64,000 nucleotides of DNA from an uncultured Lachnospiraceae bacterium (GTDB taxonomy: Bacteria; Bacillota; Clostridia; Lachnospirales; Lachnospiraceae), in assembly GCA_905197485.1 (NCBI GenBank), contig CAJJYZ010000005.1, forward strand, positions 1-64,000, given 5' to 3'. Position numbers and translations under genes: made by a program. The notes beneath the pieces were generated by a model. It saw only the letters and a list, made by a program, of their open reading frames with translations. It was not told the origin of the DNA and searched no databases. This document shows, piece by piece, positions 26,497 through 35,365 of the stretch. Position 1 is the stretch's first letter. Every line of letters begins with the position of its first letter.

Positions 26497-27333
26497 ATGG
26501 AAAAAGGAAGAGAGTCAATCGAAAATTTTTCGGAAGAAGAGTTGAAAAAAGAAGCAGATACGGTGAGGGAGAAGCTGACGCAGGAGTCAACTCTGAAAAC
26601 GGTAAAGATTCCGGATGGAATCCATGAAAGAATGGCGGAAAGAATCCAAAGATATGAAGAAGAGAAGGCAATCGAAAGTTTGTCTGAACAGGATAAAGAG
26701 GCGCTTCGTCTTGGGAGAGAATTTCAGGAGAAAGCGAAACAAAAGAAGATGTCGAAATCCAGGAGAAGAAAAATACTGGCAATGGCAGCTTCTGTGTTTA
26801 TCGTAGTTCTTGGAGCAGGAATCACGAGTGTAGGAGGGAAGAAGTTTATTGTGGACGTATTCGAAAAGAACTTCGGAGGCGGAGAGAAGACATATGTGGA
26901 TACGAATGAAATAGAATCTGCGGGTGAGATGACAGAAGATACAGCATATGATGAAATAGAGAGTGCATTTGGGACAAAAATAGTTCGAATTATCGATAAA
27001 CCTTCAAATATGTATTTTTTAGAAATGCAATTGGATGAAGAAATGCAGGAGGCAATTTTATATTATTCCTTAGAAGAAAATATAATCTCTTATCGAATTG
27101 TATTTCCATATACAGAAAGTTCTAGTGGAGTGGAAATACAAGATAAGTTTCTACAAGAGTATATTTTAGAGTTGCCAAAAGCGGATGTTGTGATTACAGA
27201 ATATCAGATACAGGAGACTGGAGAATCGGAATATGCGGCACAGTTTACATATGAGAATGCCGAATATTTCTTGACTGGCATTGTAAATCGGGAGAAATTT
27301 GAAAAAATTGTAAAAAATTTGAACTTTTTTTAA
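26497..27333 (+). CDS. DUF4367 membrane protein, probable anti-sigma factor
   Basis: A 278-residue protein with a charged cytoplasmic N-terminal region (about 90 residues, Glu/Lys-rich), one TM (ILAMAASVFIVVLGAGIT) and an exterior DUF4367-like domain (YDEIESAFGTKIVRIIDKP...). Proteins of this build usually follow ECF sigma genes and hold the sigma factor at the membrane. The nearest sigma gene is 24722, separated by murG. The pairing is inferred. Confidence 0.65.
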   Translation: MEKGRESIENFSEEELKKEADTVREKLTQESTLKTVKIPDGIHERMAERIQRYEEEKAIESLSEQDKEALRLGREFQEKAKQKKMSKSRRRKILAMAASVFIVVLGAGITSVGGKKFIVDVFEKNFGGGEKTYVDTNEIESAGEMTEDTAYDEIESAFGTKIVRIIDKPSNMYFLEMQLDEEMQEAILYYSLEENIISYRIVFPYTESSSGVEIQDKFLQEYILELPKADVVITEYQIQETGESEYAAQFTYENAEYFLTGIVNREKFEKIVKNLNFF

Positions 27334-27398
27334 AAACAGCCGTAAGTTTTTCTCTTCTGGATTGTATATATTATAGAGGCAGTTAAAGGAGGAGAAAA

Positions 27399-27872
27399 AT
27401 GAAGAAGAAAATAATTGCAATCATAGGAACATTTGTATTGTCACTTGGAATCATTCCAGTCATTCCAATAGAAACGGTACAGGCGAAAGAAGCAACCAGT
27501 GTGGACGGAAGCTTATTACTAGACGAAGCGGAAGAATCTACTGGACAGATGTTAGCCGAAACAAGAGGACAATATTTACAGACTGGAAGTTCTAGAATCG
27601 TGAAATCAGGTACAGGAAAGATTACAGTTGGAGGAACAACAATTGCACAAAAGCAAGTGGAATCAATTCAAGTATCGGTGATGGTAGAACGGCTGGTAAA
27701 TGGAAATTGGGTAAGCTATACCTCATGGTCAGTATCTAAGAACAATGCGTATTCTATTTCAACATCAAAGACTTTGACCGTACCAAGAGGATATTATTAT
27801 CGCGTAAGGTCAATGCACAATGCGAATTCAGATAGGAGTACATCCAATACGAATGCGCTTTATGTAAGCTAG
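27399..27872 (+). CDS. Secreted DUF6147 family protein
   Basis: A 157-residue exported protein. A signal peptide (MKKKIIAIIGTFVLSLGIIPV) probably ends at VQA-KE. The mature part has beta-sandwich character (ESIQVSVMVERLVNGNWVSYTSW, YYYRVRSMHNANS) as in DUF6147. Function is unknown. It lies 66 bases after the DUF4367 gene in the same direction, with AAAGGAGG before the ATG, so it may belong to that stress response. Confidence 0.7.
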   Translation: MKKKIIAIIGTFVLSLGIIPVIPIETVQAKEATSVDGSLLLDEAEESTGQMLAETRGQYLQTGSSRIVKSGTGKITVGGTTIAQKQVESIQVSVMVERLVNGNWVSYTSWSVSKNNAYSISTSKTLTVPRGYYYRVRSMHNANSDRSTSNTNALYVS

Positions 27873-27880
27873 CATGATTC

Positions 27881-28008
27881 CGGGAGGCTGTTGCAGTCAT
27901 TGCGGCAGTCAATTGGAGCGGAATCTAGTTTACGTTACTTTCCGATTTTTGAGCAAGCACACACAAATTATCCGATTGAGCGTTTGCAATGGCTGCAACA
28001 GCTTCCCG
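27881..28008. repeat. Long imperfect hairpin element (128 nt)
   Basis: Arms 27881-27903 and 27986-28008 are complementary over 23 bases with two G-U-type changes. Inside, 27910-27917 pairs with 27971-27978 and CGGAA (27919-27923) with TTCCG (27940-27944). No credible gene lies inside. It may be a MITE-like element or a structured RNA at the end of the DUF6147 transcript. Confidence 0.6.
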
Positions 28009-28048
28009 TAGAGAAGTTCATATTTTTCTTATCATATATCATATCTTT

Positions 28049-28080
28049 AGAACCGGCAGTTTTGCCGGTTCTGTCTTTTT
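28049..28080 (+). terminator. Terminator
   Basis: AGAACCGGCA pairs perfectly with TGCCGGTTCT around a GTTT loop, followed by GTCTTTTT. It ends transcription from the DUF6147 gene. Confidence 0.85.
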
Positions 28081-28139
28081 CTAAGATAAGTTTGAATGGA
28101 AAAGACAGTCAGCAAGGAAGAAGCTGCGGAAAGACGATA

Positions 28140-28382
28140 TTATCTTTCCACAGCTTCTTTTAATGCATGAGCTAATTGGTCCGGACAAGATGTCGCTTTC
28201 ATGCCACATTTGATACCTTCAACGCGGGAAATTACTTCCTCAACGGGCATTCCTTCAACCAGTCGTCCGATACCTTGGAGATTTCCATTACATCCTCCGG
28301 TAAACTGTACGTTGCAGACTTTTCCGTCTTTTACGTCAAATGAAATATTTTTGGCACAGACACCATGTGTTTTATAATCCAT
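28140..28382 (-). CDS. TSCPD domain protein (TIGR03905 type)
   Basis: An 80-residue protein containing the eponymous TSCPDQLAHAL motif plus conserved Cys and Gly (GGCNGNLQGI, GIKCGMKA). The domain also occurs at the C-terminus of vitamin B12-dependent ribonucleotide reductases; the free-standing form has unknown function, perhaps metal binding. A single-gene unit with AGGAGG upstream. Confidence 0.85.
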   Translation of the reverse strand: MDYKTHGVCAKNISFDVKDGKVCNVQFTGGCNGNLQGIGRLVEGMPVEEVISRVEGIKCGMKATSCPDQLAHALKEAVER

Positions 28383-28567
28383 AATTGCCTCCTTCGAGAA
28401 TAAATAATATATTTGACATGGTAAGTATAGCAGAAGTTTTCAGAAAAAGCTATGTGATACCTTATAGAAAAATTACATATCAGCTATAGAAAACCAGGCG
28501 AAGTATCTGTTATACTAAGAATATGTGACGAATAAAGAATAAAAAAGCATATAGAAGGAGAAAACAT

Positions 28568-29260
28568 ATGATAGGAATTATTGGAGCAATGGCTGATGAG
28601 GTTGCATTATTACAGAAAGAGATGCAGGTAGAAGAGATTGTGGAAAAGGCAGGAATGCGTTTTCACAAGGGAAATCTCTGCGGGAAGGAAGTTGTTGTTG
28701 TGCAGAGCGGAATTGGGAAAGTGAATGCAGCGCTTTGTGCACAGATTCTTGTAGATATTTTCCAGGTTGATACATTGTTGAATACCGGAATTGCAGGTTC
28801 TCTGGATGCGCAGATTGATATCGGGGATATGGTAATCTCTACGGATGCAGTGCAGCATGATGTGGATGCAACGACATTCGGAGACCCGTTAGGACAGGTG
28901 CCGAATATGGATACGTTTTCATTTCCTGCAGATGAGAAGCTGGTAGAACTTGCGAAAAGAGTAAACGAGGAAATGAATCCGGATATTCAGACGTTTACCG
29001 GAAGAATCGTGAGTGGAGACCAGTTTATTTCCTCCCAGGAAGCGAAGGAACATCTGGTGAATACATTTCATGCAAAATGCACAGAAATGGAAGGCGCCGC
29101 GATTGCGCATGCGGCATATTTGAATCAAGTTTCGTGTGTCATTATTCGTGCTATTTCGGATAAAGCTGACAACAGTGCGGAGATGGATTATCCGGCGTTT
29201 GAACAGATGGCAATCCTCCATTCTGTCAGACTGGTTCGTGGATTTCTGGCTGCAATGTAA
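28568..29260 (+). CDS. mtnN: 5'-methylthioadenosine/S-adenosylhomocysteine nucleosidase
   Basis: A 230-residue enzyme that cleaves adenine from MTA, SAH and 5'-deoxyadenosine. Motifs are MIGIIGAMADEVALL at the start, NTGIAGSL, QHDVDATTFG, the catalytic Glu in CTEMEGAAIAHAA and the Asp in RAISDKAD. AGAAGGAG lies 8 bases before the ATG. A single gene. Confidence 0.94.
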   Translation: MIGIIGAMADEVALLQKEMQVEEIVEKAGMRFHKGNLCGKEVVVVQSGIGKVNAALCAQILVDIFQVDTLLNTGIAGSLDAQIDIGDMVISTDAVQHDVDATTFGDPLGQVPNMDTFSFPADEKLVELAKRVNEEMNPDIQTFTGRIVSGDQFISSQEAKEHLVNTFHAKCTEMEGAAIAHAAYLNQVSCVIIRAISDKADNSAEMDYPAFEQMAILHSVRLVRGFLAAM

Positions 29261-29297
29261 AAAATATGATAGAAAAACAGAAGGTAAAGTGAAGAGC

Positions 29298-29318
29298 GAG
29301 ACGGTGTCGAACGCCGTC
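29298..29318. repeat. Short hairpin, related to one at 62504-62527
   Basis: AGACGGTG pairs with CGCCGTCT around TCGAA. No T run follows. A similar hairpin with AACGCCG and a trailing CTTA is found before asnS. Confidence 0.4.
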
Positions 29319-29407
29319 TTACTGTAGAACTATGTAGAACGAATTTTCGCCCTCTTTCTTAGAATTACGCTATAATGGCGTTAATGAAAAGAAGGAGGGT
29401 TTTCTAT

Positions 29408-30286
29408 ATGTTAGAAACAATTATGAAGTCTCATGCCATTTTCTGGGTGATGGGAGCAGTTGCCGGAGTCGGTATTCTTTGTAAAATGATAACAGTATGT
29501 ACACTAAAGAGACTCGTAAGAGCGGCCGGAAGAATGGGGAAAAGCAGCCAGAAATTAATGAAACTTGTGAAAGCAAAATTTGAACATGCTTTCATGTTGA
29601 GTGATAGAGTGGATAATGTAGAGGCGTTTGTGGAAAAGTATCTCTACGAATACAAAGTCTGGGGATTACGTCTACATACTTACCGTTATTTTGTGAAACA
29701 GAGCGTGTGGATTCTTGGAGTGTTAGGGATTGTTGGAATGTTTTTCAGCTATGGACAGGCAGGAATGGAGGAAGAGACGTTTCGTTATGGCGTAATTGGA
29801 GGAGTCGCGATGGTCGGAATGTTTCTTGTGCGGATTTCTTCGGATGAGGAGCATCAGTTGGAGGTTATCAAGACTTACATGATGGATTATCTGGAAAATA
29901 TCTGTGGCCCGAGATATAGTAAGCAGCAGGCATTGAAGCAACAGAGAATGGAACATGTCATGAATGAGACTATTGTGGAACCGGCAGAAGAGACGGCGGA
30001 TGAGATGGCGAAAAAGAATTATGACCCGGAAATGCGGGAAATTAAGATACCGGAGGAAATCATAAAACCTGAAGTAGGGGATGTAAAAGGACCGGAGCCT
30101 GAAATCGAGGAAAAAGAATATATCCAACAGGAAATCAAAAGTATGGAATCGGAGGAAGAAGAGAAGCTGAGTCAGGAAGAAATAAAAGAAGAAAAGGAGA
30201 TAAAGAGCAAAGAAACGGAGGAGAGTGAGAGAAGAGTTCCACAGGAAATTATTTTAAGGGAGATATTAGAAGAGTTTTTAGCTTGA
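29408..30286 (+). CDS. Conserved membrane protein with acidic C-terminal tail, unknown function
   Basis: A 292-residue protein with TM segments near residues 8-30 (AIFWVMGAVAGVGILCKMI) and about 97-140 (SVWILGVLGIVGMFF; YGVIGGVAMVGMFLV), a basic cytoplasmic loop (LVKAKFEHAFMLSDRVDNVEAFVEKYLYEYKVWGLRLHT), then a long Glu/Lys-rich tail of low complexity. I do not recognise a named family beyond Lachnospiraceae-type hypotheticals. The ATG at 29408 with GAAGGAGGG at 8 bases is preferred over 29375. Confidence 0.7.
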   Translation: MLETIMKSHAIFWVMGAVAGVGILCKMITVCTLKRLVRAAGRMGKSSQKLMKLVKAKFEHAFMLSDRVDNVEAFVEKYLYEYKVWGLRLHTYRYFVKQSVWILGVLGIVGMFFSYGQAGMEEETFRYGVIGGVAMVGMFLVRISSDEEHQLEVIKTYMMDYLENICGPRYSKQQALKQQRMEHVMNETIVEPAEETADEMAKKNYDPEMREIKIPEEIIKPEVGDVKGPEPEIEEKEYIQQEIKSMESEEEEKLSQEEIKEEKEIKSKETEESERRVPQEIILREILEEFLA

Positions 30287-30347
30287 TAAATATGTAGCTC
30301 TTTGATAAGATATCCATATACAGTTTTTATCAGAGAGGATTGATATC

Positions 30348-31697
30348 ATGGCAAATAAAGTGACATTTGATTATTCAAAGACAGCATCATTTATCAGTGA
30401 GCATGAAGTAGAATACATGAAGAAGCTTGCTGTTGATGCAAAAGAATTACTTGTAAGCAAGGAAGGAGCCGGCAATGATTTCTTAGGATGGATTGATTTA
30501 CCGGTAGATTATGATAAAGAAGAGTTTGCACGCATTCAGAAGGCGGCAGAGAAGATTCAGAGTGATTCAGAAGTATTATTAGTAATCGGAATCGGCGGTT
30601 CTTATCTTGGAGCAAGAGCGGCAATTGAGTTTTTGAGACATAGTTTCTATAACATGGTTTCCAAAGAAGTCAGAAAGACACCGGAGATTTATTATGTTGG
30701 AAACAGCATCAGCAGTACATATATCAGACATTTAATTGATGTAATTGGGGACAGAGATTTCTCAATCAACATGATTTCCAAATCAGGAACAACAACAGAA
30801 CCTGCAATTGCATTTCGTGTATTCAAGGAATTATTGGAGCAGAAATATGGAAAAGAAGAAGCTGCAAAGAGAATCTACGCTACAACAGATAAGGCGAGAG
30901 GCTCACTTAAGAGCCTTGCAACAGAGGAAGGTTATGAAAGCTTCGTAGTGCCGGATGATGTTGGAGGACGTTTCTCAGTTCTTACAGCAGTCGGTCTTCT
31001 TCCGATTGCAGTAAGCGGTGCAGATATCAACAAATTGATGGAAGGTGCACAGGCAGGAAGAAAGCTTGCGCTCGAGAGTGATTTTGAAGATAATGATGCG
31101 TTAAAATATGCGGCAATCCGTAATATTTTGCTTCGCAAAGGAAAAACAATCGAAGTTCTTGCAAACTATGAACCGAGTCTTCACTATGTTTCTGAGTGGT
31201 GGAAACAGTTATACGGAGAGAGCGAAGGAAAAGACCAGAAAGGTATTTTCCCTGCATCTGTAGATTTGACAACAGATTTACATTCCATGGGACAGTTTAT
31301 CCAGGATGGAAACCGTATTCTATACGAGACAGTATTGAACGTGGAGAAATCAACAGAAGAAGTTATTCTGAAAGAAGAACCGGTAGATTTAGACGGACTC
31401 AACTATCTTGCAGGCAAGAGCGTTGATTTTGTAAATAAGAGTGCGATGAATGGAACCATTCTTGCACACACAGATGGAAACGTACCAAACTTAATGATTC
31501 ATATTCCTGAGCAGAATGAATATTACCTTGGACAGTTATTCTATTTCTTTGAGTTTGCATGTGGAGTAAGCGGATACTTATTAGGCGTGAATCCATTCAA
31601 CCAGCCGGGAGTGGAGAGCTATAAGAAAAATATGTTCGCACTCCTTGGAAAACCTGGATTTGAGGCAGAGAGAGAAGAGTTATTAAAGAGATTATAA
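30348..31697 (+). CDS. pgi: Glucose-6-phosphate isomerase
   Basis: A 449-residue enzyme of the bacterial short Pgi type, interconverting glucose-6-phosphate and fructose-6-phosphate. Motifs are VIGIGGSYLGARAAIEF, SKSGTTTEPAIAFR, GGRFSVLTAVGLLPIA, LANYEPSLH (catalytic Glu region) and NPFNQPGVESYKK. Codon use is biased to highly expressed-gene codons. A single gene. Confidence 0.96.
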   Translation: MANKVTFDYSKTASFISEHEVEYMKKLAVDAKELLVSKEGAGNDFLGWIDLPVDYDKEEFARIQKAAEKIQSDSEVLLVIGIGGSYLGARAAIEFLRHSFYNMVSKEVRKTPEIYYVGNSISSTYIRHLIDVIGDRDFSINMISKSGTTTEPAIAFRVFKELLEQKYGKEEAAKRIYATTDKARGSLKSLATEEGYESFVVPDDVGGRFSVLTAVGLLPIAVSGADINKLMEGAQAGRKLALESDFEDNDALKYAAIRNILLRKGKTIEVLANYEPSLHYVSEWWKQLYGESEGKDQKGIFPASVDLTTDLHSMGQFIQDGNRILYETVLNVEKSTEEVILKEEPVDLDGLNYLAGKSVDFVNKSAMNGTILAHTDGNVPNLMIHIPEQNEYYLGQLFYFFEFACGVSGYLLGVNPFNQPGVESYKKNMFALLGKPGFEAEREELLKRL

Positions 31698-31716
31698 TAG
31701 CTAGTTTGGCAGAGAG

Positions 31717-31738
31717 AGGGAGGCGAAAGCTTCCCTCA
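31717..31738 (+). terminator. GAAA-loop hairpin after pgi
   Basis: GAGGGAGGC pairs with GCTTCCCTC (one G-U) around a GAAA loop. The downstream T run is weak (AATTTG), so termination may be partial. Confidence 0.5.
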
Positions 31739-31752
31739 ATTTGTATCATTGA

Positions 31753-32892
31753 ATGCTTGTGAAGAAGGAAGTGAAGAAGGTGTTACCAAATCAGGTGTTG
31801 CAAAAGACGGTTCGGGATATGGGAGAAATTGTGAAGGAAGGCTGCTCTATCTGGAATCCGGATGGAATCTGCCTCGCGTATTCTTCAGAACTTGGCGATG
31901 GGGAGAAGTTAGAAATACAATCCATCGTCACACAGATGCAGGAAGAGGAAAGACAGGAAAACGGCAGGAGTTATTTCAGCGTGTACGCGGAAGAAGAACT
32001 CATCTATGTACTCGTGATTCAGACAGAAAAGCCGGGAATAGATATCGTCGGAAGGCTTAGCGCAAAGCAGATGGAAACGTTGCTGCAGGCATATCAGGAA
32101 AAAATGAACCGGAATCATTTTGTGCAGAACCTACTCCTTGATAATCTGCTTCTTGTAGATATCTATAATCGTGCGAAGAAGTTAAATATTGCGGTCGAGG
32201 AGAGACGGGCGGTGATTGTAATCGAACCGAAAAATCCGGAAGAAAATCTTGTGCTTGAGACATTGAAAGGAATCTATGCGACAAGCACGAAAGATTTTGT
32301 AACTGTTGTGGATGAAAGCCATATTATTCTTGTGAAGGCTTTGGAAGAGGGAGAAGGCTATCGAGAATTGAATCATGTCGCAAAATCTCTTGTCGATATC
32401 GTGAATACGGAGGCAATGGTAAATGTGCGCGTGGCATATGGCACAATCGTATCCGAGATTAAAGATGTGTCAAAGTCTTATAAAGAGGCGGGAATTGCCC
32501 TGGATGTGGGACGTATTTTCTACGCCGAGAAAAATATTTTGGCATACAATGAACTTGGAATCGGACGGCTCATCCACCAACTTCCGGTTTCGCTATGCGA
32601 AATGTTTTTAAACGAGGTGTTTGCAGGAAAAGCGGTAAGCCAGTTTGATGAAGAAACGTTGTCAACCGTACACAAATTTTTTGAAAATAATCTGAACATC
32701 TCGGAGACGGCAAGACAGTTATTTCTGCATCGGAATACACTGGTGTACAGGCTGGAAAAGATTCAAAAGAAAACAGGATTGGACGTTCGAGTGTTTGACG
32801 ACGCGCTGACATTTAAGATTGCGTTGATGGTTTCGAATCATTTAAAATCTTTGCAGGCACCGGAGGAAAAAGTTACAATGGATACTAATTAA
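31753..32892 (+). CDS. CdaR/PucR-type transcriptional regulator
   Basis: A 379-residue protein with an N-terminal sugar-diacid-recognition-like sensor region, a central GGDEF-derived CdaR region and a C-terminal PucR helix-turn-helix (NISETARQLFLHRNTLVYRLEKIQKKTG). The ATG at 31753 lacks a Shine-Dalgarno. A GTG at 31780, 11 bases after GGA, giving MLPNQVLQKTVRDMGEIV, may be the real start. It lies 18 bases upstream of the hydratase and very probably controls it in response to an organic acid. Confidence 0.82.
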   Translation: MLVKKEVKKVLPNQVLQKTVRDMGEIVKEGCSIWNPDGICLAYSSELGDGEKLEIQSIVTQMQEEERQENGRSYFSVYAEEELIYVLVIQTEKPGIDIVGRLSAKQMETLLQAYQEKMNRNHFVQNLLLDNLLLVDIYNRAKKLNIAVEERRAVIVIEPKNPEENLVLETLKGIYATSTKDFVTVVDESHIILVKALEEGEGYRELNHVAKSLVDIVNTEAMVNVRVAYGTIVSEIKDVSKSYKEAGIALDVGRIFYAEKNILAYNELGIGRLIHQLPVSLCEMFLNEVFAGKAVSQFDEETLSTVHKFFENNLNISETARQLFLHRNTLVYRLEKIQKKTGLDVRVFDDALTFKIALMVSNHLKSLQAPEEKVTMDTN

Positions 32893-32910
32893 GAAAAGGA
32901 GGAATCAGGC

Positions 32911-35166
32911 ATGGTAAAATTATATGACAAAGGCGTTTATCTTGTAAATGGGACAGAAATCAGGGAAGAATCGCAGATTCCGAAGGAAGAGGCAAGAAAA
33001 CAGACGATTGCTTATAAGATTTTAGAAGACCATAATACGTCTTCTGACATGGAACAGTTACAGATTAAGTTCGATAAACTGACTTCCCATGATATTACGT
33101 TTGTGGGAATCATTCAGACTGCGAGAGCTTCCGGACTTGAGAAATTTCCGGTACCGTATATTTTGACAAACTGTCATAATAGTTTGTGTGCAGTAGGCGG
33201 AACGATTAATGAAGATGACCATATGTTTGGACTTACTTGTGCCAAGAGATATGGCGGAGTCTATGTGCCGCCTCATCAGGCAGTCATTCACCAATTTGCC
33301 AGAGAAATGCTGGCAGGCGGAGGGAAAATGATTCTCGGTTCTGACAGCCATACACGATATGGGGCGCTTGGAACTATGGCGATGGGTGAAGGCGGTCCGG
33401 AACTTGTGAAGCAGCTTTTGAATAAGACATATGATATTAAGATGCCTGAAGTGATTGGAATCTATTTAGATGGAGAACCTTCGGTCGGAGTAGGTCCGCA
33501 GGATATCGCGCTTGCTATCATTGGAGCCACATTTGCCAATGGATACGTGAATAATAAAGTTATGGAATTTGTAGGTCCCGGGGTTGAAAAATTGAGTGCG
33601 GACTTCCGAATCGGAATTGATGTCATGACGACAGAGACGACCTGTCTTTCTTCTATCTGGAAAACGGATGAGACAATTCGGGAATTCTATGAGATTCATG
33701 GAAGAAGCGAAGAGTACAGAGAATTGAATCCGGGTGAAACGGCTTACTATGATGGAATGGTTTATGTGGATTTGAGTAAGATTCAACCGATGATTGCGAT
33801 GCCGTTCCATCCAAGCAACGTGTATACGATTGATGAAGTGAACCGGAACCTGAAGGATATTCTTCATGATGTGGAGCAGAAAGCGCTTGTCAGTCTGGAT
33901 GGGGCGGTAGAATATTCTTTACAGAGCAAAATTCGAAATGGAAAACTTTATGTAGACCAGGGAATTATTGCAGGATGCGCTGGCGGTGGATTTGAAAATA
34001 TCTGTGCGGCGGCAGAGATTATGAGAGGAAAGAATATCGGAGCGGATGAATTTACATTCAGTATCTATCCGGCAAGCACCCCGATTTATATGGAACTTGT
34101 GAAAAACGGAGCGGTGGCAGATTTGATGGCATCGGGCGCGATTGTAAAGACAGCTTTTTGCGGTCCATGTTTCGGCGCGGGAGATACTCCGGCAAACAAT
34201 GCGTTCAGTATTCGTCATTCTACAAGAAACTTCCCGAATAGAGAAGGTTCGAAACTTCAGAATGGACAGATTTCTTCCGTTGCCCTCATGGACGCGCGTT
34301 CCATTGCGGCAACTGCAGCGAACCAGGGATATCTGACATCCGCGGCAGAAATGATGGATAGAGAATATAAAGCGCCGAAATATCATTTTGACGGAACTAT
34401 CTATGCAAACCGAGTATTTGACAGTAAAGGTGTTGCGGATAAGTCGGTAGAAATTCAGTTTGGGTCAAACATTAAAGATTGGCCGGATATGCCTGCTTTG
34501 ACAGAAAATTTATTGTTGAAAGTAGTATCCGAGATTCATGACCCGGTAACGACAACCGATGAATTGATTCCTTCCGGAGAGACGTCATCTTATCGTTCGA
34601 ATCCGTTGGGACTCGCAGAGTTTGCACTCTCGAGAAAAGACCCGGCATATGTTGGGCGAGCAAAGGAAGTGCAGAAAGCGCAGAAAGCCATCGAAGCGGA
34701 ACAATGTCCGTTGGAAGTTTTGGAAGAATTAAAGCCTGTTATGAAGAAAGTGCGTGAACAATTTCCACATGCAGGGGAAGGAAATCTTGGCATTGGCAGT
34801 ACGATTTTCGCAGTAAAACCGGGAGATGGTTCCGCAAGAGAACAGGCGGCATCTTGCCAGAAAGTGCTTGGAGGCTGGGCGAATATTGCCAATGAGTACG
34901 CAACGAAACGTTATCGTTCGAACCTGATTAACTGGGGAATGCTTCCATTTATTACGAAAGAAAATCACGAGGAGCTTTCATTTGGAAACGGAGATTATAT
35001 TTTTGTTCCGGATGTGAGAAAGGCGGTAGAAGAAAAACGGACAGAAGTGAAAGCCTATGTTGTAGGAAATGAGTTGAAGGAAATTACACTGAAACTCGGC
35101 GACATGACCGATACGGAACGGGAGATTATCTTGAAGGGATGTCTCATTAATTATTATAGAGGATAG
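32911..35166 (+). CDS. Aconitase-superfamily hydratase (YbhJ-like)
   Basis: A 751-residue protein with the aconitase layout: GSDSHTRYGALGTMAMGEGG, the cluster cysteines in TNCHNSLCAVGG and in AFCGPCFGAGDTPANN, and the C-terminal swivel domain with RSNLINWGMLPF. Length and motifs are closest to the poorly characterised YbhJ class rather than AcnA or AcnB, so the substrate may be another tricarboxylic or dicarboxylic acid. It is next to a PucR-type regulator. Citrate synthase is encoded 12 kb away (47111), so a citrate-to-isocitrate role cannot be excluded. AAAAGGAGG lies upstream. Confidence 0.83.
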   Translation: MVKLYDKGVYLVNGTEIREESQIPKEEARKQTIAYKILEDHNTSSDMEQLQIKFDKLTSHDITFVGIIQTARASGLEKFPVPYILTNCHNSLCAVGGTINEDDHMFGLTCAKRYGGVYVPPHQAVIHQFAREMLAGGGKMILGSDSHTRYGALGTMAMGEGGPELVKQLLNKTYDIKMPEVIGIYLDGEPSVGVGPQDIALAIIGATFANGYVNNKVMEFVGPGVEKLSADFRIGIDVMTTETTCLSSIWKTDETIREFYEIHGRSEEYRELNPGETAYYDGMVYVDLSKIQPMIAMPFHPSNVYTIDEVNRNLKDILHDVEQKALVSLDGAVEYSLQSKIRNGKLYVDQGIIAGCAGGGFENICAAAEIMRGKNIGADEFTFSIYPASTPIYMELVKNGAVADLMASGAIVKTAFCGPCFGAGDTPANNAFSIRHSTRNFPNREGSKLQNGQISSVALMDARSIAATAANQGYLTSAAEMMDREYKAPKYHFDGTIYANRVFDSKGVADKSVEIQFGSNIKDWPDMPALTENLLLKVVSEIHDPVTTTDELIPSGETSSYRSNPLGLAEFALSRKDPAYVGRAKEVQKAQKAIEAEQCPLEVLEELKPVMKKVREQFPHAGEGNLGIGSTIFAVKPGDGSAREQAASCQKVLGGWANIANEYATKRYRSNLINWGMLPFITKENHEELSFGNGDYIFVPDVRKAVEEKRTEVKAYVVGNELKEITLKLGDMTDTEREIILKGCLINYYRG

Positions 35167-35173
35167 TAGATGT

Positions 35174-35200
35174 AGGAGTCGGCAGTGTCCGGCTCCTTTT
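35174..35200 (+). terminator. Terminator after the hydratase
   Basis: AGGAGTCGG pairs with CCGGCTCCT with one mismatch, followed by TTTT. Confidence 0.75.
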
Positions 35201-35292
35201 GGTAATTTGAGGAAAAGTTTATTTAGCATTGTAAATTATAGAAAAGACAATACTAAAAAAGTATAAAATATGCAAAAAATAGGAATGATATA

Positions 35293-35321
35293 TTGATGAA
35301 TGATTAAAATAGAAGTATAAT
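35293..35321 (+). promoter_or_regulatory. Promoter of the DUF4143 ATPase gene
   Basis: TTGATG at 35293-35298 and TATAAT at 35316-35321 with a 17-base spacer. Confidence 0.7.
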
Positions 35322-35365
35322 ATTACTTGTAAATGTAGAAATACGCATTTTTTAGGAGTGGATAT

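Noticed and set aside
27891..28163. TTG-started 90-codon frame
   Set aside because: Covers the long hairpin and the terminator and ends in the next gene's antisense; no ribosome site.
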